From Ornithodoros turicata (taxonomy: Eukaryota; Arthropoda; Arachnida; Ixodida; Argasidae), in assembly GCF_037126465.1 (NCBI RefSeq), contig NC_088202.1:33154213-33218212 (forward strand): DNA of 64,000 bases, in the 5' to 3' direction. Below are positions 11,601 to 20,560 of the stretch, piece by piece. The translations under genes and the position numbers were made by a program. The notes below the pieces were generated by a model. It worked only from the letters and a program-made list of their open reading frames with translations, was not told the DNA's origin and searched no databases. Each line of letters opens with the position of its first letter. The first letter of the stretch is position 1.

Positions 11601-14600
11601 TGCCTTTTGTGAACCTTGCCGAAACAGCCCGACCGGCGCCGCTGTCCAATATGTCATTCGGTTCGACATGCTGCGTCTATGGGAAGGTCCTGATCGCATT
11701 TACTCCCTGAAGACACCTTGCGCAAAGTTTCGCCTACACACAGAAGACGCTTCACTCACTTCTCGACTACAGAAGTGCATGGAGTGCCCTTATACAGAGT
11801 GTGCGACAACATCTGCATTACTGTAGTGTGTCGTCCTGGTATCACACCTACCTCAATGACCTCTTCGTTGTACAGTGCTGATCGTGCGGATTTCGCTGAC
11901 TACCGCCTCATACACAAGAAAAAAGTGCTATAGACAAAGGATTTTCGCTTTGCTTCGGAGATCGGCGTAGCTGCCATAAAGACTGTGGTTCCAGCAGATC
12001 AAGCCGAAGGCGTAACAGAAGTGGGTCAGCTATGCAGAAGCTGCTTCAAGTACTTCACAGCAAAGGTGGCTGAATCACAACACGCAGCAATGTTGCCCAC
12101 ATTTGAAAGAAAATCTAACAAGAACCTGCCATCAAAAGTAACATAAAGGAAAGTGGCTTCCACAACGGCCTAAAGCAGTTCATGACATGAGCACTCTCAT
12201 CCACTCAGAATGCTTTGCATAACTTACGTTACCTTCTTACCTTCGTCACCTTGTCTTCTTCTTCGCTGTCAAGTTCTTGTTATTCTGTGTACTGTAAATA
12301 TGCTTCGATATGATCACCGTGGACAAATATACCTCTTATAAAGACGCAAAAGTATTATAAAGCATTCTGTTCTTGACGGGCTCCCAGCACTTGCAATGCA
12401 TGTGTGTCATCCCGCAAAAAATGTGAGCACATATGGTTGCTCCACAATCTACATTCAGCTATTACAACACTATTATGAACGCAAGCGCTCAGAACGGTTG
12501 CAAATGATAGCAATTACTTTTTATGTGAAGACAGAAGTAGAAAGTCCCTTTGGAAAATTCGATTTTGCAACACACGGGACACGGTGCCAAGGCTTGAATG
12601 CGCTCTGCGTATAGGGCTGGCAAAAAATTCACAGTGCGCCTATCGATAAAGTCCGACTTTTGATTTTTCTTCTGCACATAGTCTAAGGAACTACCTACAA
12701 CATATAAAATTTTCGAGGCAAGTTTTTGGTGGGGTTTTTTAGATAAAGGCTTCCGAAATTCGTCATTTTTCGGTGGTATGGTGTTACTGAAAGAGGTATC
12801 GCTTACGTTCCTGACAGAGTAGAGCAACAAATTATACATCATTCGATAGCCACATGAATGACAAATTAAACGGCATAAAGCTCAATCTTATCCGTTTTGT
12901 ACATCGTCCGCAAAGTTGCAGTGAATACGGTGCTTTTCGGCACTTTGAGTCAACATTGATATTTTTTTGTAGACAAACAAAAACGGAGACAGCACTGCCA
13001 ATGCAGGATCCTATTGTGCCCTAAGTGCCAAGTGGTCTAAAGCCAGATCAAGAAATTTCTATAATGCGACAAGAAATAGCCTTGTAGCGAACACTCAAAC
13101 CCGCGCGCGACGACATCGTCTTATGAGAGGCAGTTTTTTCCTCCTCTCCTACTTCCCGAACCGCGCAGCGCAGAGAATTCGGAAACCGTTTATTTCTCCT
13201 AACTCACCGATGGCTTCAACATATATTTTTTTCCCGTTCATTCGAGACATCAAGTGTACCGGATTGTTCGATTTGAGATGGAACTAGCCAGCGTTGACTT
13301 CACGCAGGGTCTCCACTTTGTCTTTCAACATTTTCGCCCCGTATTTACCACGGGACAACGTTGGTGCCATGGTTGTGCTCTGCACATGGCAAAATCAAGA
13401 CACGAAACAAAGAGATTCGACCGCCTCTCTCTAGGTCTCCTCTTTCAGCCCTCTCCTCTCGTGGGGCGGCGCCTATTTTTGCTCTGCGCCCGTAGCACGC
13501 CCCTGGAAGGTCGCCAGGGTTGCCAGCGGCAGCACGTGGGTGCAGCCGAATGCAGCCGAGTGGTTCGAATTATCCATAATCAAGTCAATTTGAGTGCGTA
13601 TTAACGGGCTGCCTTATACACTGATATGTATGAGAGCTTGGCGGACCACAATGACTTGTTTTATGACTTTATTTATCCAGAAATTCGAATTAACGAGGTG
13701 TGAATTAACGAGCTTTTACTGTACTACAAACCGGACAGGTCTCACACCAAGCAGTCACAAATAATGTACTCGAAAACAGGTTGGTTCTATGGTGCGACTG
13801 ACGGTGCTACCACTTTGGTCCCAATAATAGACCTCTACCTGTTTGTAAACAAATGACGTCATAACGTTCGACAGCGCCACGAGTTTGGTAGAGTTGAACT
13901 ACGTTCACAGCTAGTGGTGAACAAGGTCGCGCCGGAAGCCACGGTCTTGAGGGGATTACGATGGTCTCTGAAAGGGAAGCGACCTTCGGTCCTACTTTCT
14001 TTCAGCGAACAATTCTTCATTCATGGGACCCAGCTTTCCCCTTCCGATCTGTTTGGTTTCGGTCTGTCTACCAACGTCACGATGACGTTTGTCGGGTAGA
14101 GGTTTATTGGAAAGTCAGAATTTTTGGAGTCCGAAAAATCGGTCGGTGACTGTAATAACAGATGAAGATGCACCTTACACGATGCCTTACATAATTACAT
14201 CCACATACATAGATTTGAAGTTTCAAATTGAGTGGCGGACAGACTAGACTAGACACGCAGCATATAAATTAGGCTGACATGAAATAAGATTGTGTAAAAC
14301 TAAGGCCATGCTGTACTCACCATCATGAATTTGTCAAGCCTATATCGGTCAATAGCGAACCATTCGTGGGCCATTGTCTTGTAGAAAGCATCAATGAACA
14401 TGAGTGTCTGTTCTTGACATCTGAAGCTGTGGATCAGGGCTGATATGCTACCTGCCATTTCTTGCTGCAACATAATGACAAAAGGAGTATAAAATATCAA
14501 CAACAGAACAGTGTGAGCGCAATTAAATTCACTGGAATACTGCATTGCCGAATTGCCCTGTCTACAGTCATTCTTGTTACTACATCGAGCAGGTACAATT

Positions 14601-17600
14601 GGGTCTCGATAGTGATGCAGTAACTTTTACAAAGGCCTATCCGCATGGGTACACTCTTGCTGGATGACCCAGACCTAAAAGGAACTGGAACCACAGGACA
14701 CCAGCACTGGTCAGGATTTCCGAAGGCTGCACTACTGTTTCTACTTGCAGCATAGCAGAACTGTACACTTTGTTAGGCAATGCGGTGTAATAGCATTGTC
14801 TCATTGCATAGCAATGGTGTGTAATAGTGTGAGGCAAATTTCTGCTATATTTTGTTCGCATATCTTTCTGTCATTTTTTCAAATATTTCACGGAACTTTG
14901 AATTCGTGAAGAAAAGAGCGCTCGCGAATTTCGCTAAACGTATTTCCTCACGAAAGGTACTTATATGATAGTTTTGAGTACATTTTAATGACAGGTTCCA
15001 GTACTTCGAGATTAAACAAAGCCTCACTGCAAATATGTGGGTTTTATCAGCACCGGGTCATTCCAAGAGTGCTTACGATGGAGTTGGAGACGTAGTTAAG
15101 CATGCTTCAACAACAGAAAGCCAGTTACCAGTGATGGCCACTAACTACTTCTACAGTAGTTTACCTATAACTACTTCGCGATGGAGTAGTTGAACTAGTA
15201 GTTGAACTACTTTTCAGGGAAGTAGTTCAAACTACTACTTTAACTACTGCAATGTATTTTAACTGCATCTATAACTACTTAACATTGTCCGTCAACATCA
15301 ATCCCTTGTAGTGTTGTTGGACACCTAAATATGAATCACAAGCATAGATAAACTTTGGCTCAAGTCACTGCTATGATCATCAATTACAAGGCTTGCAGCA
15401 GGATTCTTTCTGCGCCTACTCGATAAACTAAGTTGCTGAATTATTTCACATCAAATGAGGCTTCACTAGACAAGTAAAGCTTGCGGCAAAATCCGAAGTA
15501 GTTGGCGCCTGCAGTAACCTAACTACTGTAGTTAACTACTCAAAATAGTAGTTTAACTAATAGTTGCCACTACATTTCTGCAAGTACATAGTTAACTACT
15601 TTTTAACTACAATCAGGTTGTCTAACTAGTAGTTTAACTAGTTAATTACTAGCCATCACTGCCAGTTACTTTACTGCAACACTGTAAAAAAAAGTTCAAA
15701 AGCCATTAAAATTTTTGCTGTGTATGAGAAATTGTTGTCTGTTAAATACAGGGGTGGAAGTGGTGTCTGGAGTTTTGAAGCTACAATTGGAGCCGGAAAA
15801 AATGCTTCTGGAGCAGATATGGAGCAGGAAAAATGGCATTTTGCAGCACATATGGAGGAATTTGTAGCAGAAACGTCTGGTACGCAGATTGGCTCCACGA
15901 AGGTTTAAGATCCACACAGGGCCATATACTGACAGATATACCATGAATCATGGGAAGCTAACATTTATTTAAGGTAAACCTAAAAATATCGAAGTGTACA
16001 GAATTTTGTTGACTAGCTAGCATGACTACCGTATTTTCACGTGTATTAGCCGCACCGCAGATAAGCCGCAGGACTCGTTTTTAGATACATTTTGAAAATG
16101 TTTTTGCAGATAAGCCGCGGGTAATACGACGCGACTGCTTTGTGCACTAAACCAGTGATGCACATACAAAATCAATAGAGACGCTCAACGCTCGTCGACG
16201 CCGTACTCCCTGCCAGCTGCCCTGTTCCCGTACTGGTCCGCGAAGTCAAGGACTTCTAGTTTGAAGCCGCTGTCGTAGCTGTGCCTTCGAGTTGGAGCCA
16301 TGCCTCACCTCTAACTGCCGTGCCCACGAATGCTGCTGCTCTGGTCAAATGAGAACTGACGCTTAGCTGACCACGTCTTATCCCGATGTCAGGTGTATTG
16401 AACCCTTCCTGTGGGTCTGCCGACAGAGGAGACCATAGGGAAGGCCATAAACCCTGTCCACATTCCGGTGTCGGAATGGTGTATAACAAAGGAGGTCAGT
16501 TCTAGTGTTCTACTAAGATCGGATTGTGCCCTTGTCGCGTGTTTTTCGTGGATTGACGGGTTAGTGGTGTTCCAGGAGACATGAATCACTGTCACCCCTT
16601 TTGTTAAAGCTGCTTGGGGGAATGTATTCGGAAGGTCAGTCCACTCGAATGTGGACCCGCCCCTGTTCAGTATTGTTCGTGCACTGGCAGGGCGGTCCTG
16701 TTCCGAAAAACATGAGGCACTGTCGGCCCTTTCGTTTAATCCGGGGTATGGGGAAAGTACCCGGGAAAAATAGTCACCAGATAAGCCGCACCTGCGGATA
16801 AGCCGCAGAGCGTCCGCGAAAAAAAAAAAAATCGCGCATAAGCCGCGGCTAATACGCGTGAAAATACGGTAGTTAAAACGTACACACACTGGTGAAAACT
16901 AACACACATTTCGTTGCCTAGCTCGCATGGCTATTTAAAACGTAGACACACACACTGGTGAAAACAAGTACGCATTTTGTTGACTAGCTAGCATGACTAG
17001 TTAAAACGTTCACGCACACTGGTGAAAACTAGTGCAAAATGAAACTTTCAGCAGTGCACAAAGGCATGCAGTCACAATACGCACACAGACAAACGTTGTA
17101 CTTTCTGCACTGCCTGAAGAACATCACATCAAACTAAGGATAATTGTACCGATCTGAGCACTACACATGCGTAACAGGTTATCCCTTCCTTTTCTTGTTC
17201 TGCAGGATACTGTCAGTCTCTTCAATGCTCTGGGGGAACTTTGGCCATTTTGAGTTTGTGTCCTCCAGCAGAACGCTTTCACTCTCCACCTTTCCCGTGT
17301 CCTTTGACTTGACACCTTGGCAAATACAGAAAAATGTAGAATTCATAGTTCCCTGCTGCGGAATTCAGGATTTGCCGCAGCAGAAAAAGAAGCGTGACAG
17401 CCGAACCACCATGTTGCGTGCACGATATGGCTACGCAGCATATGGTGCAGTAAGCACTGGTCTCTTTTACGCTAGGTTGGTGGTATGGCTAAATGAAGTC
17501 ACCATTTGAGTCGATCCGTTTGAGGGTGTTGTAGCTGAATTTTGTGTTTCTTTCTGAAATGAACATGAGCCCTCGTTCCATGATTCTAACAAAAGAACAG

Positions 17601-19934
17601 TCAGTTATGACTTGCTTTTGCTCATCGTTGCACAGTATGCCGGCATCACCGAGAAGACGGCAAAGGCAAAAAGAACAGCAAGAGCAGCAGGCTGCCAGAC
17701 GCCCATCACCCCATCGGAGATAAGCCTAACGAGCCAAGTAACCTGTCGCTTAACACCTAACCATAACCAACCTGAAATTAAACCAGACTGTCTCGGATTG
17801 CCTGGCTTTGGATTTTGTTGGATATGAAGAGAGCTTCGTGGACGGGTGGATCGTGAGTTATGGCTGTAGCTCCCTTTTGGCAATGTCACCAGACTACTTC
17901 GGGAGTAGTTTGGCGCAGCTTTGATGTTGCGGCGCATAAAGCAGCAGGGCGCAGACTGGCACAGCACTTCCACCGCTGAATAAAATATTTCCCTGTTTCA
18001 GGTCATCTCCCTGTCATATAAACATGTGCTGCATATGGTCCACCTTCAAATGCAATATTGCCACAACACTTTCAAGTGCAACAAAGGTAGTACGGCTGTG
18101 GAACTACTGACAGATGATGTGTCCCCAATAGTACATGTTATTTCTCAAGCAAAATGAAAATCAGATCTAAGCAGATGTATCTATAAAACATGATTCCTTC
18201 TCGGTTTTTTTTTCAATTTTTTTCTTCTTCGTGCATCAGGGGAGGATGGGTGTGCAACGTGTTAAATATTGTGCTCAATTTTTTTAGATTGGTGTTTGAG
18301 CCAGAAGCCCAAAAACAGGACAAATTTTACGGTACCACTCCTCAAATTGGGTCAAGTATTTACACGTCACTTGGAGCCAGTGGCGTAGCCAGACCTCCAA
18401 GGTAGGGGGGGCTCGATATGAAAACTCGACCCACACATATACTTGTGCACATGCAAAGAGCGGATGACAAAAAAGGAACGAAAATAGTTGATTTGGACGT
18501 TCAAAATACGATTACATGTACAGGCTGTTATGACCAATGAGGTAGTGTCACGGAATTTGAAATGCTCATACTTTGAAAACCATTCAAGAGTGCTGCTTAG
18601 ATAGACGCCATGAACTGCAAGAGCTTTCGCGATCGTCACTCTGGTCCCCCCTCCCACCGCCATATATTATGTTCTCCTCGGATTTGCACGATTTGCCTGG
18701 GTCGGTCCGTGGCAGGGGGGGCTCGAGCCCCCCCTAGCCCCCCCGTGGCTACGCCACTGCTTGGAGCATAAAATTAAAAGGGATATCAAAAGAAAGAGTT
18801 TTGAAAGAGGACGCCATATTATGCATTTCATATTTTCGCTGCGAATGGTCCGTGCTGGAGAAGGTCTTAAAAAAATATTAATTTTAGCATTCGCTCGTGA
18901 CTTTGACATGACTCGCAAAAATAATTATTTGAAGCAGGACTACATCTTCGCGTAGTTAAACTAAAATTGAATGTGATAGTTCTTCGTTTGGTCAAAATTC
19001 AGTGGAATTACCCACTTGCGGGGAGGGGGGATATTCGTCGGCAAAGGTCAGCTTGCTTTTAAAGTAAAATGGATAGGGATCTCTAAAATGGCTAGACTAA
19101 TCAATGCAAGCTAATGTAGGACAGAGAATGGTGTCTGTGCCAGCTTTCACGCGTATCCTGCTTCCTTACGTAGAGGCGAACAAGCAGAACGTGATACTAG
19201 CAGAGTCGAGCATGCAGCGCATCGCAAGACTTACTTGAACGAGAGGCTTGTCTGTCATCCACATGCAGTAGAAAAGACCCTTCCATAGCTTCATCATAGG
19301 CTCTTCTGTAAATCCTGAAATTTGGGGAAAATGTTTTGTTGAGTACAGCTTCATGATTATTGCGACTGAGTATGTGCCTTAAGAGACAAAATTCTTCTCT
19401 TGGTTTGAAGACACGCATTTTCATAGTCCCTCTGCGGACGATGCAGTTGCTATGTCACAAGCAACATCATATTTTCATTGAACATAAAGGGCAGGGACAC
19501 ACAAACTGGATGAGGCCTCTTGGCATGTCGTCGCTATGTCGTGCCAGTGTAGCGTAGTGGTTGACAGGACAATAAATAGCTGCGTCGTTAGGTTCCCGCC
19601 GCTGTCCGGCTTTTTCGATGATCGCCATGTTTCAATCTATCAGTTTCCCTGAATGCGCACAGTGGAACCGGCCTAAACAACAAGCCACCCAGTTTCCAAA
19701 ACGCAAAATAAAATATTATGAAGACGCTAGCAATAACGCTAAAGAAGCGTATTTCGTGGTCACCCGACTAATAGTAATTAACTACACAGAATAATAGTGC
19801 TCAGCCTCACCCGTCTTCACGTGCACAGACTTTGTGGAGATCCATTTCATCAGCTTGGATACTGCTCTACGACGCACATTTGGCTCATTAGAAGCCAGGT
19901 GATAGGCAAAATTAACTTCTTCTGCCACTGGCAT
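2394..19934 (-). CDS. RRP1: RRP1/Nop52 homologue, six exons, 3' end not seen
   Basis: A nucleolar protein of the Nop52/RRP1 family, which in yeast and animals acts in processing of pre-ribosomal RNA for the large subunit. Six exons (19934-19811, 19314-19235, 14464-14321, 5242-5048, 3279-3215, 2616-2394) have GT..AG borders and join without a phase conflict into 277 residues. Family landmarks are FAYHLASNE and RRRAVSKL near the N-terminus, KLWKGLFYCMWMTDKPL (about 50-66), EWFAIDRYRLDKFMM (about 102-116), VLHPSS and GLKTHIADIFLQEL (about 150-176), then an acidic region. Human RRP1 is about 460 residues, so the C-terminal third is probably encoded beyond position 1. Introns 2 and 3 (4.8 and 9.1 kb) are swollen by transposons. 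The start ATG is the only one in the first exon that precedes the conserved block. The match is from recall of the family, not a search. Confidence 0.9.
2617..3214. other. RRP1 intron 5
   Basis: A 598-bp intron with no bounded element or other gene seen. Confidence 0.6.
3215..3279 (-). CDS. RRP1: RRP1 exon 5
   Basis: A 65-bp exon bordered by CTCTGTTCCAG and AAG|GTGAGT. It encodes LTAEQAMLFLEPFFKIL, the Nop52 segment that follows the LEEL helix (human counterpart ELTADQNLKFIDPF). It was too short to appear as an independent open frame. Phases fit both neighbours. Confidence 0.85.
3280..5047. other. RRP1 intron 4 with AT-rich repeat relics
   Basis: A 1.8-kb intron. The parts around 3670-3760 and 4580-4675 carry ATATTCAAA/TATTTG-type words in opposite orientation, and the right one ends in GCACACCTCTAG. 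Together they look like the ends of a decayed hAT-type element, but no duplication could be fixed. Confidence 0.4.
5048..5242 (-). CDS. RRP1: RRP1 exon 4
   Basis: A 195-bp exon (65 codons), acceptor CATCTACCTTCTAG, donor GAG|GTAATT, both in phase 0. It encodes LVRRFFRQSL through VLHPSS and GLKTHIADIFLQELARVHG. This is the most diagnostic part of the Nop52 domain (human: EILHPSS, GVKSHFIEIFLEELTKVG). Confidence 0.92.
5530..7420 (-). pseudogene. Tigger (pogo-type) transposase pseudogene, split by a LINE
   Basis: Reading 7420 down to 5530 on the minus strand gives a decayed Tigger transposase. First comes an N-terminal helix-turn-helix (TLEQRVKALRMVGSGRKQVHIAKEMG near 7370-7290). Then comes a DDE core with VDNCGAH near 6590 and PPNTTSVL..PMDQGII near 6500. 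The C-terminal part (TIANSIRHAGF, SDDDYEDT) lies at about 5930-5650. Stops and frame changes are present throughout, and a LINE 3' end interrupts it at 6010-6445. Terminal repeats were not found. It is diverged from the Tigger at 8835 and sits in RRP1 intron 3. Confidence 0.75.
6010..6445 (-). mobile_element. 5'-truncated LINE 3' end
   Basis: On the minus strand a short frame ends a reverse-transcriptase ORF (FCRTAINWNDLPSDLAEL..FRGQLSV, stop). It is followed by a 3' UTR and a tail of TAAATAAATAAATA type at 6010-6050. This style of tail (GTAGCGCTCTGATGAGCC then the A/T repeat) is typical of arthropod CR1/L2-like LINEs. It interrupts the Tigger pseudogene just after its third catalytic Asp, so it is younger. 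One in-frame stop is present, and the target duplication is not clear. Confidence 0.65.
7585..8614. mobile_element. Non-autonomous hAT element, CAGGGTGTC family copy 1
   Basis: The ends are CAGGGTGTCGAACCGAAACG and its imperfect inverse CGAACCG..GACACCCTG. The flanking 8-mers GTTCTTAT (7577-7584) and GCTCTTAT (8615-8622) match at 7 of 8 positions, as expected for hAT. The subterminal regions are full of ACCGGTT/GGTTTTCGG words in inverted orientation. A second copy of nearly the same length lies at 60903-61919 and a partial inverted one at 62946-63290. No intact transposase frame is present. Confidence 0.85.
8889..10037 (-). CDS. Tigger transposase, DDE catalytic part
   Basis: This is the catalytic domain of a pogo/Tigger transposase, which cuts and pastes the element at TA sites. 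Visible motifs are FNADETALFFKLLP (first Asp near residue 20), LIVDNCMAHKMD (second Asp near 128) and PANMTAALQPMDQGVI (third Asp near 159, about 30 residues later). An acidic tail with EDNEEVEETTVR follows. The frame is open to a natural-looking end near the left terminus. It is out of frame with the upstream DNA-binding part by a single base at about 10060, next to a GGGG run. The real protein therefore starts far upstream, at 13370. Confidence 0.9.
10054..10446 (-). pseudogene. Tigger transposase, CENP-B-type DNA-binding part
   Basis: The minus strand encodes the rest of the N-terminal helix-turn-helix (GRISKSDIAKKYGIP) and then the second, CENP-B-like domain (RLRLAKHPEMENALITWIKEM, IMAKAADFALRL, DGWFHRFRERL, FRAVCGE). 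One extra base in an AAAAA run near 10410 breaks the frame after KKYGIPK. A 65-75 bp palindrome at 10282-10353 interrupts it again before RLRLAKHPE. The domain order and residues are those of Tigger proteins. Confidence 0.85.
10282..10353. repeat. Near-perfect palindrome inside the Tigger gene
   Basis: The left arm 10287-10309 begins TTTTCCTTTCGGGGGTG. The right arm 10326-10348 is its exact reverse complement, around a 16-base loop. Allowing one mismatch extends each arm by five bases. The block lies between two conserved parts of the DNA-binding domain where related proteins have no such sequence, so it is probably an inserted mini-element. Confidence 0.85.
10887..11240 (+). other. 117-codon open frame in left arm of the inverted-repeat element
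   Basis: Not recognised. An open frame beginning MMYNLLLYSVRNV and ending HIKSNC..KPF, including a CPACC cysteine cluster. Its mirror copy in the right arm (12489-12842, minus) has the same length with scattered substitutions. Both frames being kept open is mildly suggestive, but the arms may simply be kept alike by recent origin. It may be non-coding. Confidence 0.3.
11426..12334. other. Unique centre of the inverted-repeat element
   Basis: The spacer between the two arms. The plus strand from about 11590 to 11830 reads as a fairly open, protein-like stretch (VIRFDMLRLWEGPDRIYSL, KTPCAKFRLHTEDASLTS) that ends in stops. It may be a relic of the element's own protein. I do not recognise a family. 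Confidence 0.3.
12489..12842 (-). other. 117-codon open frame in right arm of the inverted-repeat element
   Basis: Mirror image of the frame at 10887-11240, with the same start MMYNLLLYSVRNV and the same end point. Substitutions are scattered, for example CPVCC for CPACC. Function unknown. Confidence 0.3.
13290..13370 (-). CDS. Tigger transposase, N-terminal 27 codons
   Basis: ATG at 13370 opens MAPTLSRGKYGAKMLKDKVET and stops exactly at the AGCG duplication of the nested element. The downstream half of the same helix-turn-helix resumes at 10446. This is the true start of the Tigger protein. The separate plus-strand frame covering this region is an antisense artefact. Confidence 0.85.
13821..14110 (-). 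mobile_element. Short MITE with TAGACCTCTACC ends, copy 1
   Basis: About 290 bp bounded by ATAGACCTCTACC and its inverse. It shares a body with 55365-55660 and 56845-57075: AATGACGTCAT near one end, a block of GGACC..ACTTTCTTTCA type, and a CGGTCTGTCTACCAACGTCA block. There is no coding sequence. The exact duplication is ambiguous because A/T bases flank the ends. Confidence 0.65.
14321..14464 (-). CDS. RRP1: RRP1 exon 3
   Basis: A 144-bp exon (48 codons) with acceptor ATTATGTTGCAG and donor ATG|GTGAGT, phase 0 at both sides. It encodes QEMAGSISALIHSF, IDAFYKTMAHEWFAIDRYR and LDKFMM, matching the Nop52 block that in human reads FWQTMNREWTGIDRLRLDKF. Confidence 0.93.
14465..15128. other. RRP1 intron 2, no bounded element
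   Basis: No gene or clear repeat ends seen between exon 3 and the hAT MITE at 15129. Confidence 0.5.
15129..15661. mobile_element. hAT MITE with AACTACT motif arrays
   Basis: Ends CAGTGATGGC and its inverse, flanked by a perfect 8-bp duplication CCAGTTAC (15121-15128, 15662-15669). The first 130 and last 150 bp are arrays of ACTAC/GTAGT in both orientations, which fold on each other. There is no coding capacity. The CAGTGATGG end and 8-bp duplication fit hAT. Confidence 0.92.
15985..17040 (+). repeat. Minisatellite, ~70-bp unit, split by a transposon
   Basis: About three decayed units of TTGACTAGCTAGCATGACTA..GTTAAAACGT..ACACACTGGTGAAAAC lie at 15985-16028 and 16872-17040. An 841-bp element (16029-16869) is inserted in the first unit. 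The intact later unit (GCATGACTAGTTAAAACG) shows the empty target. Confidence 0.8.
16029..16869. mobile_element. TA-flanked element, CCGTATTTTCAC family copy 1
   Basis: The ends CCGTATTTTCACG..GTATTAGCCGC are inverted, with TA on both sides (16027-16028, 16870-16871). The empty site in the neighbouring minisatellite unit confirms a TA duplication, as in Tc1/mariner/pogo elements. GATAAGCCGC words are repeated near both ends. The shorter relative at 38310-38859 shares AGACATGAATCACTGTCACC. No transposase frame. Confidence 0.88.
17179..17330 (-). other. Orphan exon-like open frame
   Basis: On the minus strand, after CTGTATTTGCCAAG, a frame of about 45 codons reads VKSKDTGKVESESVLLEDTN and SKWPKFPQSIEETDSIL, ending in a basic KKRKG and a stop at 17181-17179. 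The amino-acid composition is protein-like, and it abuts a fragment of the CCCTTCTTTTTCTGC MITE family. It lies within RRP1 intron 2 but does not fit the RRP1 order. It may be a captured exon or chance. Confidence 0.25.
17391..18377. other. RRP1 intron 2 continuation
   Basis: No supported gene or bounded element between the MITE fragment at 17338-17390 and the hAT MITE at 18378. Several overlapping short frames look random. Confidence 0.5.
18378..18759. mobile_element. hAT MITE, CAGTGGCGTAGCCA ends
   Basis: 382 bp with ends CAGTGGCGTAGCCA and the inverse TGGCTACGCCACTG, flanked by the perfect 8-bp duplication CTTGGAGC (18370-18377, 18760-18767). Runs of G and C lie just inside each end. Non-coding. 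CAGTGGCGTAGCCA ends are widespread among animal hAT elements. Confidence 0.93.
19235..19314 (-). CDS. RRP1: RRP1 exon 2
   Basis: An 80-bp exon, acceptor CCCCAAATTTCAG, donor CAA|GTAAGT. It encodes FTEEPMMKLWKGLFYCMWMT and DKPLVQ, the hallmark tryptophan-rich block of Nop52 (human WKGLFYCMWMQDKPL). The first two bases complete a Gly codon from exon 1. Confidence 0.95.
19811..19934 (-). CDS. RRP1: RRP1 exon 1, start codon
   Basis: ATG at 19934 followed by PVAEEVNFAYHLASNEPNV and RRRAVSKLMKWIS, ending ACG G|GTGAGG. This matches the N-terminal Nop52 signature (human EIQLAQRLAGNEQ, DRAVRKLRKYI). The start was chosen because conserved residues begin within six codons. Confidence 0.92.
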
Positions 19935-20518
19935 TATCAGGGTACTGTTTGCGGTTCTATTACAAACACGCTACTATCCTTATTTCTAGGTAACTGTCAC
20001 GCTGTCACGCTACTGTTACACCAGGCGGCCATGAATGGCTTGTATCGATACCGCTCAAAGTACCGCTTGCACTGCCTTTGTGGAGAGCCTATGCCTATGG
20101 TATGGTATGGTCTGGTATGGTCTTGATGCTTGATGCCTTGAATAATGGAACGGTGGAAAGGCATTACAAAACTTTCGTTATGTCGTCTCCCGGCTTTTGG
20201 AGTATTTTCGCATTACAAAACTAGCAGATGACTTTAACCATAGGAGGCTATGCTTTAACTCAAGCCTGAGTTCGTAAGTTTTTATACATTTATTTTGTGA
20301 TAAACAGATACTATGGTTTGATTATGGCGGGCTAGAGCGGATTAGTTTGATTAGCTAGAGTTTGATTATGGCGGGCCTTCTAGCCCGCCATAGTTTGATG
20401 TAGATCGAAAAACGGGTTCCAGAGCAAAACGAAACTTCGCAACGTAAGCCAACCTTAGCCACTGATCTCGATTGTAAAAGGCTGGATCGCGGATAGGGAG
20501 CGCGAGCGTGAAGAAACC

Positions 20519-20534
20519 GGCCGCCATCTTACGG
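20519..20534 (-). promoter_or_regulatory. YY1-like AAGATGGCGGC motif, possible bidirectional promoter
   Basis: The minus strand carries AAGATGGCGGCC, the classic YY1 site found at or just after the start of many housekeeping transcripts. It is about 590 bp upstream of the RRP1 start codon and 30 bp upstream of the first plus-strand exon candidate. The surrounding 20470-20580 is GC-richer than its flanks. Role inferred from motif and position only. Confidence 0.45.
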
Positions 20535-20560
20535 TGCTCACAACAGTCGCCGCAGCGATC

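Larger units (their letters stand above)
10447..13289. mobile_element. 2.8-kb element with ~1-kb terminal inverted repeats
   Basis: The ends GGCTAGTTCCATCTCAAATC and their inverse are flanked by the 4-bp duplication AGCG (10443-10446, 13290-13293). Removing the insert plus one AGCG restores the Tigger coding frame exactly (..REVNA joined to GRISKSD..), which proves the borders. The arms run about 10447-11425 and 12335-13289. A 4-bp duplication rules out Tc1/mariner and hAT but fits groups such as Sola, Ginger or Chapaev. I cannot choose between them because no transposase motif is recognisable. Confidence 0.85.
8835..13721 (-). mobile_element. Tigger (pogo-type) DNA transposon, with nested insertion
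   Basis: The termini are CAGTAAAAGCTCGTTAA at 8835 and its inverse ending at 13721, each flanked by TA (8833-8834, 13722-13723). Removing the nested 2.84-kb element at 10447-13289 leaves about 2.0 kb, a usual full-length Tigger. The transposase runs on the minus strand, the same direction as RRP1, in whose third intron the element sits. Confidence 0.92.

Noticed and set aside
13254..13604. 116-codon plus-strand frame starting MYRIVRFEMELA
   Set aside because: It begins in the terminal repeat of the nested element and runs antisense through the Tigger N-terminus.
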